Part shown: piece after piece, positions 16,972 to 24,206 of the stretch
Layout: every line of letters starts with the position of its first letter
Numbering within the stretch: position 1 is the first letter of the stretch
NCBI GenBank assembly: GCA_049999765.1
Contig: JBNGIQ010007085.1
Span: 1 to 24,206 of the forward strand
Direction of reading: 5' to 3'
DNA length: 24,206 bases
Source of the DNA: Phaeoceros laevis
Taxonomy: Eukaryota > Anthocerotophyta > Anthocerotopsida > Notothyladales
Notes under the pieces: model-generated
The model's input: only the letters and a program-made list of their open reading frames with translations
Told to the model about the DNA's origin: nothing
Databases searched by the model: none
Translations under genes and position numbers: made by a program

Positions 16972-17413
16972 TCCAACTGAGAAGACAGTGAGCATGCTCC
17001 GCATGGATGTCATCCAGGACCAGCAAAGTATTGCAAGTTGCGAGCAGCATTGCTTGCTCAACAAGTGCGTATTTGCCCAGAAGCATAGTAGAAGAGCTGC
17101 TAGACAAGGCGGGCTCGTTCATGCACCCTTGCAACACCGTAGGGATACTCGCTTATGAACTCAAGTTCAGGCCTTGACTGCTGGGAAGAAATGAAGCAAC
17201 TGTACACTGAATAAAGTTGAGGCTGTGACTGCTGGGAATAGATGGGGCAAACTGTACACTGAATACTCGGATGAATTTGGACCGGTTCCCTGTGTTTAGG
17301 GCGCCTCCTTCCACTCAAATGGAGTGGACCTTCACACAACATAGGATGTACACACTAAACAATGTACAGATGACCAGCGTATCAAAGCAAACTGGCTGCA
17401 AAATACTCCGCTT
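16972..17413. other. Convergent 3' region between Ycf20-like and TVP38-like genes
   Basis: Holds both 3' UTRs. A roughly 40-bp segment is repeated (17175-17213 and 17226-17265; shared TGACTGCTGGGAA and ACTGTACACTGAATA). The first copy is followed by bases that complete AATAAA at 17210-17215, a possible polyadenylation signal for the plus-strand gene; the second copy does not. Confidence 0.6.
17210..17215 (+). terminator. Possible polyadenylation signal AATAAA of the Ycf20-like gene
   Basis: Canonical hexamer about 240 bp after the Ycf20-like stop codon. Plant signals are loose, so this is only suggestive. Confidence 0.35.
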
Positions 17414-18792
17414 TTAAGTTCTTTCCTGGCCCAGTAAAGTTGGAACAATCGATACAATTCCAATGAAGAATAAGGTTGCGAGGGTCTTCATATCATACAA
17501 ATCTCTGAAAGAATCTAGCTCGCCAAGGGTAAGACCAGCCTACACAAACGAACAAGTCATTGAAAATAACTGAAACTGACAGGGGACACCACATAAGCAG
17601 GAAATCCTGTCTCAAACCTGTGCAACAATAACATGGCCAGAAAAGGTTGGAGTAGGTTCAATACCCTAACTGTGACGAAAGCCGCAGGAATCAAGCCAAG
17701 TACTGTGGCCAGGAAAAAAGTTGAAAAAGGAATGCCAACAATGGGTGACGAAACGTTGATGAATGTATTTGGCAAAGTTGGAGTAATTCTCAGAAAGAGC
17801 ATGTAGTTCAGAAGCCTGCTCTTCCGCTTGGCGACCTGAAAGCAACAAGGTTCTAGTGGTTATGACAGACACAACAAAGACCATTCCCAAGGACAAAACC
17901 AAAGACGGAAGAGGGTGTTGAGGAAAAGGACCAACCTCATCACAGAAGATCTTCAACCTGTCAGGCCACAGCCAGAATGCAATGGGCCTGCCAATCTTCA
18001 TGGACAAGAAATAACAAGCCGAAGCACCAGCTGTGGCAGTGGATACCACCAGTACAAGACCAGGGATAACACCGAACAGAGCTCCGGCAAGCAGTGACAT
18101 GACAATGGTTCCCGGAATCATGAAAGTCTGCATGAAGACGTATATTGCAACATAGCCCAGCAGCACATGTGATGTATATTCCTGAGTATACGTAGCCAAG
18201 TACTCCCTACAGTGGGGTCAAAATTTTCGCTATCAACACACCAACAATCCACAAAGTCAACATTTTGGAACAATTCCACATCGTTTAGGTCTTTGTTCTA
18301 ACGTGGAACACTCTGCTACAGCTGTAGAGGCAATCTGACCGCCTCCTTTCTAGTACCGTATCATACTGTGTCTCTAAGGTGGTAAAAGATAGAGCAGATC
18401 ATCCACACGCTCAGAAAACAAACTGAGCAAAGTACTCACTTTAGAGTCCGAAGCTCATCGACTGTGCGAGGAAACTTCAATTCGTTGTAGTCCACTTCCG
18501 GCATGGTGTAGTATATGCCGGACAACAAAATGGCGAAGGCCAGAAGTAAGGAAGCCAATCCTAGCAATTCGTTCTGGGTGAGTGGAGAGTTCTTCCCCCG
18601 CTGGGCAATTGGAGACTCCTGATGCCATTTACCCGGACTTTCCGTTGCCTCTCCACCCGCGGTGCTTGTGACTGAGGAAGATATGTCCTGATGCGATCCC
18701 CGCAGCTCTTCTCCACCCGCCATGCTTGCGGAGGCCGCACCTGAGGAAGACATCGACAAGAGAAAGGAAGAAACAGCGGCCTTGTCCGTCAT
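17414..18792 (-). CDS. TVP38/TMEM64 (DedA/VTT) family membrane protein
   Basis: Polytopic membrane protein of the VTT/DedA family; relatives act as lipid scramblases or in membrane trafficking. Four exons on the minus strand: 18792-18440, 18206-17936, 17835-17665 and 17539-17414, giving 306 residues. Introns are 233, 100 and 125 bp, all GT-AG, and frames join exactly (the first junction splits a Lys codon). Residues 1-74 are a Ser/Gly/Glu-rich soluble tail. A membrane segment is at 76-95 (LLGLASLLLAFAILLSGIYY). The VTT core starts in exon 2: FMIPGTIVMSLLAGALFG, then TATAGASACYFLSMKIGRP. Exon 3 has RITPTLPNTFINVSSPIVG and LGLIPAAFVTVR. Exon 4 has AGLTLGELDSFRDLYDMKTL and a hydrophobic FFIGIVSIVPTLL end. 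Reading through intron 2 or 3 gives spurious frames. A broken copy of exon 3 is at 11050-11320. Confidence 0.93.
18651..18770 (-). repeat. Internal near-duplication in TVP38-like exon 1
   Basis: CTCCACCCGC recurs at 18651 and 18711 with similar following bases (GTGCTTG or ATGCTTG, later CTGAGGAAGA). It encodes two AGGE-containing segments (SMAGGEELRG and STAGGEATES), offset by 60 bp in frame. Confidence 0.55.
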
Positions 18793-20122
18793 CTTCGTGA
18801 AGAATAGCAGGTTTAGCTGTCACGAGGAAGAGCCTGCGGCCATGAACCACAACTTGGCGATCATAGGATCTAGGCCCGAACTCCCAAACATCGGCGCGGT
18901 GCGACAAAACGACATGCCAATCCTCCTGAGTGAACAGTCCTCTCGATCCGTAGGGTTGTCGGTAAAAAACAATTCTCCTGCGGGAAGCTGCGACACTCAG
19001 CTTCCTGTTCAGCTCGGGAATATGCGGATGCTTCAAGAACTCCAGAGATGGACCGGATTTGGACAGCAAAGTTGCGTGCGCACACGGGTAGCCTGGGGGG
19101 TGCCACGCGCTTGAGCGGGTGCAGGCTCGGTCCGAGATGCCGGTCCTTGGAATCGGAATGAACAGCAAACCTTTGAAGCAGGTTCAAGTTCCCCCTCGCG
19201 GTATTTGCCCTTAATTTCTCATCAATAATTCGCGCCTTCGCAGTTCGCATGCACCAGCTGGCTATATATGGCACTCAAAGAACTTGGTGCCTTGTTGGCA
19301 GCTTCCTATTCGGTACTTCAACGAGTTCCACGCTCTAATAAGCTCCACAGTGATGAGTATCCCGGCCCGGGAGCTGTAGCGCAAGAAACAAGGACCGAGG
19401 CTACCCAAGTCCGATAAACCCTATCGATCATCTACCCCCCAGAGTGCGAGGCCTAAGGGAGCCAGCAGGACCGCGCCAACGAAATTCTTCCCATCTTGGC
19501 AATTGGATCTGCCGATCTGGCCGACAGTGCGTCGTCAGGAGGTCTGAGGTCGTCGCATTGGCTGTCTCTCTGCACAGTATTTCTACTGCCACTTTCGCAA
19601 GCGAAGGCAGCTAGGGGGTGTGGTGTTGTTTGCAGATAGAGAGCTGGAGGATTCCTAGAAGTGTGGCGGCCTGCCGCGTATGCGAGAGTGGTGTGGAAGA
19701 TCGTGTTGAGTTCCATTCTTTCCCCGTGTTTGGGCATTCGGTTGCCAATTCAAGCACGCACCTATTTTTTTATCACAGGAGATGCGTGAGCTGCCTGCAG
19801 GTTCGGTGTGGGGGAACCCTGCCATGGATATGGCTATGGAGCCGGTGGTCAGGAGTATTCTCAGAGAGGACATGGCATGAGTTGCGCATATGGGGGCTGG
19901 TGCATGCGAGGGTGCGATGCTGAGGACAAGCGCAGTCTCCTACCTTCCCGTGCCCGTGAGGTTTGGGGGTTCCTGTCACAGGTTGATTCGGGAAGGGAGG
20001 AAGTCGGCACGATGGTGACCTGCTGGTTATCTGCTGCTGGGCAAGGAATTTGCAGCGTGAGAATAATAAACCAGAGGATCAACGGGGTGGAAAGCAGATG
20101 ATACCCCAGATCTCTCCCAAGT
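18793..20122. other. Divergent promoter region between TVP38-like and BLISTER-like genes
   Basis: About 1.3 kb of shared upstream sequence for two genes reading apart. A TATA-like CTATATATGG at 19260-19269 and an AAACCCTA telo-box at 19416-19423 are visible. Several open frames occur (for example 19618-19923) without recognisable domains. Confidence 0.5.
19262..19268 (-). promoter_or_regulatory. TATA-like box, possibly for the TVP38-like gene
   Basis: TATATAG on the minus strand, about 470 bp upstream of the TVP38-like ATG, which would imply a leader of roughly 440 bp unless a leader intron exists. Nothing else confirms it. Confidence 0.25.
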
Positions 20123-20430
20123 ATGTCCTCCACTTCGGTCAAGGTGGCTCCGCCAACAAGCCTCTTATCCACGCCCACCCCGTCGCGCAAGCAAGAGCAT
20201 CTGGATGCTGGTCGCAGGCGGCTGGAGAAGTTTCGCGAGAAGAAGAAAGCCGAGACGAGCAAGAAAACCCCTGTTGTCAAGAATGCCACTGAAGCTGATG
20301 GGAAGAACTCATCTGATGGGAAGAAATCATCTGAAGATGGTCCGGGTGCCGTACCAGCAGGGGGAGCAAGCGGTGCTGTCCCAGCAGTGGATAAACCTCT
20401 CACTATTCGCTGGTCACCAACTGAAGGCGA
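20123..20430 (+). CDS. BLISTER-like protein, N-terminal fragment cut by gap
   Basis: The ATG at 20123 opens a frame reading MSSTSVKVAPPTSLLS, then SRKQEHLDAGRRRLEKFREK and KKAETSKKTP. This resembles the conserved N-terminus of plant BLISTER (a Polycomb-associated coiled-coil protein) and other plant coiled-coil proteins that begin with an AGRKKLxxFRxKK module. A Lys/Ser-rich repeat (DGKNSSDGKKSSEDG) and an Ala/Gly/Pro stretch follow, ending RWSPTEG at the gap. The 100-N gap (20431-20530) removes the rest. What follows looks like the leader of the next gene, so most of this gene is missing or misplaced. The BLISTER assignment rests on a short motif. Confidence 0.55.
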
Positions 20431-20530
20431 NNNNNNNNNNNNNNNNNNNNNNNNNNNNNNNNNNNNNNNNNNNNNNNNNNNNNNNNNNNNNNNNNNNNNN
20501 NNNNNNNNNNNNNNNNNNNNNNNNNNNNNN
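20431..20530. other. Assembly gap, 100 N
   Basis: One hundred N, most likely a fixed-size scaffold placeholder. It separates the BLISTER-like start from the TPR gene leader; order and distance across it are not guaranteed. Confidence 0.95.
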
Positions 20531-20937
20531 TTCCTTCCTCTCTTCTTCTCCTCCCGTGTCCTCCTGTCGCCGTACTGTCAGCCAGCTGAGCAAGCAGCCG
20601 AGAGCTGCTTCTGCTTCTTCCCTGGCCTGCCGATAAATTTGCTTGCGGTTGTAGCACTGCCGGATAGCAGCAGCTGTGCCTCATCGCCCTGGAGCGGCCT
20701 GAGCGTCTCCCTGTGACGTTCATGCTTGGAATTTGAGCACGGAGGTGGAATCTGGTTGACGAGATAGACATCTCAGCAGCCTGAGGGAGTTGTTGGAGGA
20801 GGAGATGGCTGCTGCTGGTCCTTTCCACTTTGCCATCTCGTAGATTCCTGCGCTGCTTGGAGTGATTCCCTCACCTTTCTGTGTGTGTGTGGCTTTCTTT
20901 CTCTGAGAACCTTTAATCCGCCGACAAGACCGCAGCC
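20531..20937 (+). promoter_or_regulatory. Leader/promoter of the TPR gene with two short uORFs
   Basis: Pyrimidine-rich sequence right after the gap leads to the ATG at 20938. Two complete small upstream frames are present: 20722-20736 (4 codons, TGA) and 20805-20843 (12 codons, MAAAGPFHFAIS, TAG). A (GT)n patch sits at 20880-20891. Whether all of it is transcribed is not shown by sequence. Confidence 0.45.
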
Positions 20938-22764
20938 ATGATGCTGGTGCGGAGTTCCTCCTCCCCCGTCCTAGGGTCCCTGGTGTCGTCTCTGCACCAC
21001 TGCGAGACGCTCAAGGAGGTGGAGCGTGAAGCGGAGGTGTCGGGCCTGTCTCGCAGCTCCAGCTGCAGTTTCTCCTTCCTCAACGCAGGCCCCAGTCTGC
21101 TACATCCGGTGGTGGGAGACTCTGACGGGGGAGAATGGGATTTCGACAACGAGGTGGTGCCCTGGCCCAGGTTCCGGAGAGTGCACTCGGAGAGTGATTT
21201 GCAGAGATTGGGCAGCTTCGGCAAGTCTTCGGCACAGATGGCTGCCGACTTGCTGCTCAAGCAGCAGAGCGCGGAGGATGCCGAGGGCTACGGCAGCGGC
21301 GCGCAGAGGCAATGGAGCAGGCGGATGTCCCTCCGACGGACAACTTCGCTCACCATGATCCCCTCCGACAGGTCCGATGGCAGCAGTTTGGGGTGCGAGG
21401 ACGTGGAGACTATGTGTGCCGGGGGCATTGCCATCACCATGTCCAGCAAGAGCATCTACGATCTCAAGGAGGAAGATACGCCTGTCAACTCCTACGCAAT
21501 GTCGAGTTACCTTGACGGAGGTGATGCCTCCCGCTATGGAGTGCAGGCATTGAAGGAGTTCAAGTGTGATACGGATGACGAGAAGTTTGCCAGTGCAGCA
21601 GCTGAGACTGCTAGCATGTATAATCCCACTCGGACTACTGACCACGATCCTGGCATGTTCCACGACGAGCATCTCCGGTTTGAAACAGAAGGCTACCTCG
21701 AGGATGAGGTACATCTTAGGACTTCTGCTGCAGCAAACGTGGCATCTGTGTCTGGGAGACCGGAGTATCTGTACAAGGTGGACAACGAAGTTTACACGAG
21801 CACGGCAGTTTCAGACGGCGGCTCGTTACTTCTCTGCAATGGCAAGGGATGCCGCCCTCTGAAAGATGGCGAAAAAGCAGAGGCCATGTTTATAGCAGGA
21901 GGTCTCGGCATGGGTGGTGGAGGAGCTGGTGGTGGCGGCGGGGCCTGGGTCGGCGTTTCAGGAGGTGGAGGGTCTTCAGGGTGGGGTGGCTTTGGCACAG
22001 AGACAGAGGCCTACTACAAGAAGATGCTGCAGGTGCATCCTGGGGATGCTCTGCTTCTACGGAACTACGCCAAGTTTTTGCATGAGGTAGCATATCTGTT
22101 CACTTATCTCATATATGTTCACTTATCTGAAGCCTTTTCATGTCCTTGTGATACTGAGTTGGCCCTCTGTGATGATTGGATGTGGATGTTGAGGTCAGTA
22201 AATTAATGCTGAGCAGCTTATATTAACACTTTCTGGATCCTGCTCGATTGCAGGTCAAGAAGGATGCCCAGAAAGCCGAGGAGTATTTCGAGCGTGCAAT
22301 TTTGGCGAACCCTGGTGATGGTGAGCTGCTTGCCGTGTATGCAAAGATCATATGGGACAACCATCGAGACCAGGAGCGTGCAGGAAACTATTTTGATCAG
22401 GCCCTCAAAGTCGCGCCTGATGACAGGTAAGGTTTCCACCCTTACTGTCTTCTCTGTTGGGAGGCGGTATGTTACCTCTTTCTGGTGAAGAACGTCGGTT
22501 TGTCTGTTTTCTCACACGTCCTGTTTACTACAGTTATGTCTTGGCNNNNNNNNNNNNNNNNNNNNNNNNNNNNNNNNNNNNNNNNNNNNNNNNNNNNNNN
22601 NNNNNNNNNNNNNNNNNNNNNNNNNNNNNNNNNNNNNNNNNNNNNACAGGTACGCACTTGCCGCACAGCGAATCAGAAGCAATCCACACATCGTGAATAT
22701 CCTTCTCGAGGCCTCTAGGTCCAACGAGGCTTCTAGACGAAGAGAAAACCCTAAACTGAGCTGA
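20938..22764 (+). CDS. Plant TPR-like protein with Gly-rich linker (gap near 3' end)
   Basis: Member of a plant tetratricopeptide-like family whose proteins start with an MLxRSSSSPxLGSL motif. Exon 1 is 20938-22086 (383 residues), then a 167-bp intron, exon 2 22254-22426, then a donor (ACAG|GTAAGG) and a 100-N gap. A possible last exon starts at about 22650 (ACAG|GTACGC) and, if joined in phase 2, ends at TGA 22762-22764. That last exon is uncertain. The N-terminus has RSSSSPVLGSL and FRRVHSESDLQRLG. Residues 320-353 are Gly-rich. The helical repeats follow: ETEAYYKKMLQVHPGDALLL, RNYAKFLHE, then AEEYFERAILANPGDGELLA, VYAKIIWDNHRDQERAGNYF and DQALKVAPDDR. Two-base-split exon junctions agree with the frame. 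Molecular function is not known; TPR/HAT repeats usually bind other proteins. Confidence 0.85.
22546..22645. other. Assembly gap, 100 N, in the TPR gene
   Basis: The gap lies in the intron after TPR exon 2, so exons may be hidden in it and the C-terminus of the protein is not reliable. Confidence 0.95.
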
Positions 22765-22901
22765 CTGTGCCCTAATGCCCGTTTCAGACTTTCAGTGAAC
22801 GAGCATTAGAGTAATCTCAGCATGTAACTTCGAGTCGATTGGCTTTCCCACTTATTATCGCTGTGTCGTCCAGACTTCCGGGATCAAGGTGGGCGGCGTA
22901 C

Positions 22902-23009
22902 AGAGTCCGGTCTAGTGCTTTCCGGTGTAGAGAGTCCAGTCTAGTGCTCTCCGGGTCTCGAGGAGCGATTCTGGGAGGTCTAGCGGTACTGTTGTCCGGG
23001 TCTCGAGGA
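22902..23009 (+). repeat. Short imperfect tandem repeats before the unidentified frame
   Basis: AGAGTCCGGTCTAGTGCTTT (22902) recurs as AGAGTCCAGTCTAGTGCTCT (22931). TCCGGGTCTCGAGGA occurs at 22950-22964 and 22995-23009. Confidence 0.7.
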
Positions 23010-23566
23010 CGGAGCCGTGGAGGAGGAGGGACTCTGAAATTAAGGTCTACATCCATAAGAAAGGGTGTGGAGTGAAGCTTTGTTTTATGCGTGACCTTGA
23101 GTCACTCATGGACAATCCACTTAGGCTAAAGTTTCCCGACTCCAAGGCTCTTGAAACAAGGTATGACAACGTGATTGGGGCTCTTCTCAGCAACCCTTTT
23201 ATGCGGGCACCTCAGAAAAATGTTGCTAGAACATGGTTCCCATCACAGCCAGCATTCAAGCGAACACATAAGTTAGCAGATAAGGACAAAGAAGCACTCC
23301 CTTATGTTGTTCCCACAAGTTGTATTTTGTGTGGGAAAGCTTTCAAACATTTCTCAGGAGATCCAAGAACAAAAGATTGGAAGTGTGAAGACGAAGTGGG
23401 GTACTTGCATCTCACTCGACAAGACTTCAAAAATAAAAATTACATGAGATGTGTTGACATGGCTTCCATAGGAGAACTTGTGCATGAGAGATGTAAACAA
23501 AGAAAAAATCGTGTCGTGCCATTTGACGTGGCATGCCTACGACATCGAGTTATTCTACGCACATGA
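22931..23566 (+). CDS. Unidentified open frame with a CxxC pair
   Basis: Open from 22931 (stop at 22928-22930) to TGA at 23564-23566. The first ATG is at 23087, giving 159 residues; a GTG at 23072 is not a plausible plant start. The protein-like part includes LESLMDNPLRLKFPDSKALE, ARTWFPSQPAFKR, CILCGKAFKHFSGDP and HERCKQRKNR. It is AT-richer than the preceding region and reads like a conserved domain rather than noise, but I recognise no family. The CxxC plus later Cys and His residues could bind zinc. It may be an exon of a larger gene, or a transposon-derived or lineage-specific gene. The direct repeats at 22902-23009 overlap its 5' part. Confidence 0.45.
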   Translation, partial: RVQSSALRVSRSDSGRSSGTVVRVSRTEPWRRRDSEIKVYIHKKGCGVKLCFMRDLESLMDNPLRLKFPDSKALETRYDNVIGALLSNPFMRAPQKNVARTWFPSQPAFKRTHKLADKDKEALPYVVPTSCILCGKAFKHFSGDPRTKDWKCEDEVGYLHLTRQDFKNKNYMRCVDMASIGELVHERCKQRKNRVVPFDVACLRHRVILRT

Positions 23567-24206
23567 TACTTCACACATCATACTTATGTTCTCATAACAC
23601 CTGCAGAGGCCTAAAAAGACCCCATACAGTGGGTGGATGCGAGGGACCGCGGACGGCGGTCCTCAGGCATGGACTAATGAAAACCTAAATTCTTGCCACT
23701 GCAAGAAGAGTTGTTGTCAAAATTCAGTACTCACAATTGCACTCAAAACAGCATGGTTTATGCACACAAAAGAGCGCTGCGGCAAGTGCCACAGCGGTTT
23801 GTTGGAAACCCAGGCCGGGAGCACACTTGAGAGTATGGCGTCAAGACCTCAAAGACACCTGACCTCAGAACTAGCACAACAACTGAACTTCTAAGCCTAT
23901 GGGCCTGCCTTTATACTAGGCTGCTAGCTAGGGGGAGTGGGAGGCGCCTATGGCTGCCAAACCCTAGCCGTCTCTAAACCTAGACCATGGCTGGCCATCA
24001 TGCACCTACCTAGCCGTCATGCCGGCACCTGCGCACCACACCATGCCAGCCTGCTGTGGCTGCTCCAGCTTGCGCATCACGCCATGGCCCGCCCGCCACA
24101 GCCAGCCGCACCTACCTGCTGTGGCCATGGCCGCGGGGCAGCCCTGCTGCTGCCGCGCTGCCCTGCTAGCCCGCACCGACCTCCATGGCCAGCCTCTAGC
24201 CTGGCC
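23567..24206. other. GC-rich, low-complexity tail, possibly transposon-derived
   Basis: No gene is supported. There is a near-palindrome (GGACCGC, then GCGGTCC) at about 23643-23661, a TTTATACTAGG at 23910-23920, and beyond 23930 a run of CATGGC/GCCATGG, CTGCTGTGG and CACCTACCT words that recur imperfectly. This resembles plant LTR or satellite-like sequence, but no terminal repeat pair or primer-binding site could be shown in the window. Confidence 0.4.

Noticed and set aside
19618-19923. Frame with several Cys and His residues resembling a LINE reverse-transcriptase zinc knuckle
   Set aside because: Cys/His spacing does not fit the family, and no reverse transcriptase motifs are found nearby.
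23896-24206. LTR of a retrotransposon
   Set aside because: The composition is LTR-like, but no second LTR, target-site duplication, primer-binding site or polyprotein is visible in the window, so it was listed only as possible transposon-derived DNA.

Overview
The window is nuclear DNA from a land plant. Genes are split by short GT-AG introns (84 to 410 bp), spacers are long and repeat-rich, and several products belong to plant-typical families: an ICE1/SCREAM-type bHLH factor, a Ycf20-like plastid protein, a BLISTER-like N-terminus and a plant TPR protein. The exact lineage cannot be fixed from sequence alone. Residue-level differences from flowering-plant ICE1 and the architecture suggest, but do not prove, a seed-free plant (bryophyte or lycophyte). 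Three N runs (10, 100 and 100 bases) are assembly gaps; their true sizes are unknown and they interrupt three genes.

Layout. 1-1689 (+): 3' part of an ICE1/SCRM-like bHLH gene with four visible exons. 2216-3318 (+): small chromodomain protein with a very basic N-terminus, two exons, one gap. 3319-8056: about 4.7 kb without a convincing gene but full of repeats: an interspersed (TG)n-linked motif family, a 69-bp tandem duplication, a 23/26-bp minisatellite and a nested repeat of about 45-125 bp. 8057-9910 (-): F-box protein with an acidic Ser/Asp/Glu N-terminus. 10275-11320: a decayed partial copy of the gene pair at 16.4-17.85 kb (Ycf20-like pseudogene plus one TVP38-type exon). 12964-14797 (+): secreted beta-helix (pectin-lyase-fold-like) protein with a signal peptide and very GC-rich codons. 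16375-16971 (+): intact Ycf20-like gene with a transit-peptide exon. 17414-18792 (-): TVP38/DedA-family membrane protein, four exons, tail-to-tail with the Ycf20-like gene. 20123-20430 (+): BLISTER-like N-terminus, cut by a gap. 20938-22764 (+): TPR protein with a Gly-rich linker, also cut by a gap. 22931-23566 (+): unidentified open frame with a CxxC pair. 23567-24206: GC-rich, low-complexity, possibly transposon-derived DNA.

The genes are ordinary single plant genes, not an operon-like system. The most informative structure is the relationship between 10.3-11.3 kb and 16.4-17.85 kb: a direct duplication of a convergent gene pair, one copy intact and the other broken by deletions, frameshifts and an internal 44-bp duplication. 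The secreted beta-helix gene lies between the two copies. Exon boundaries were placed by hand from splice sites, reading-frame continuity and remembered family sequence; no alignment tool was used.
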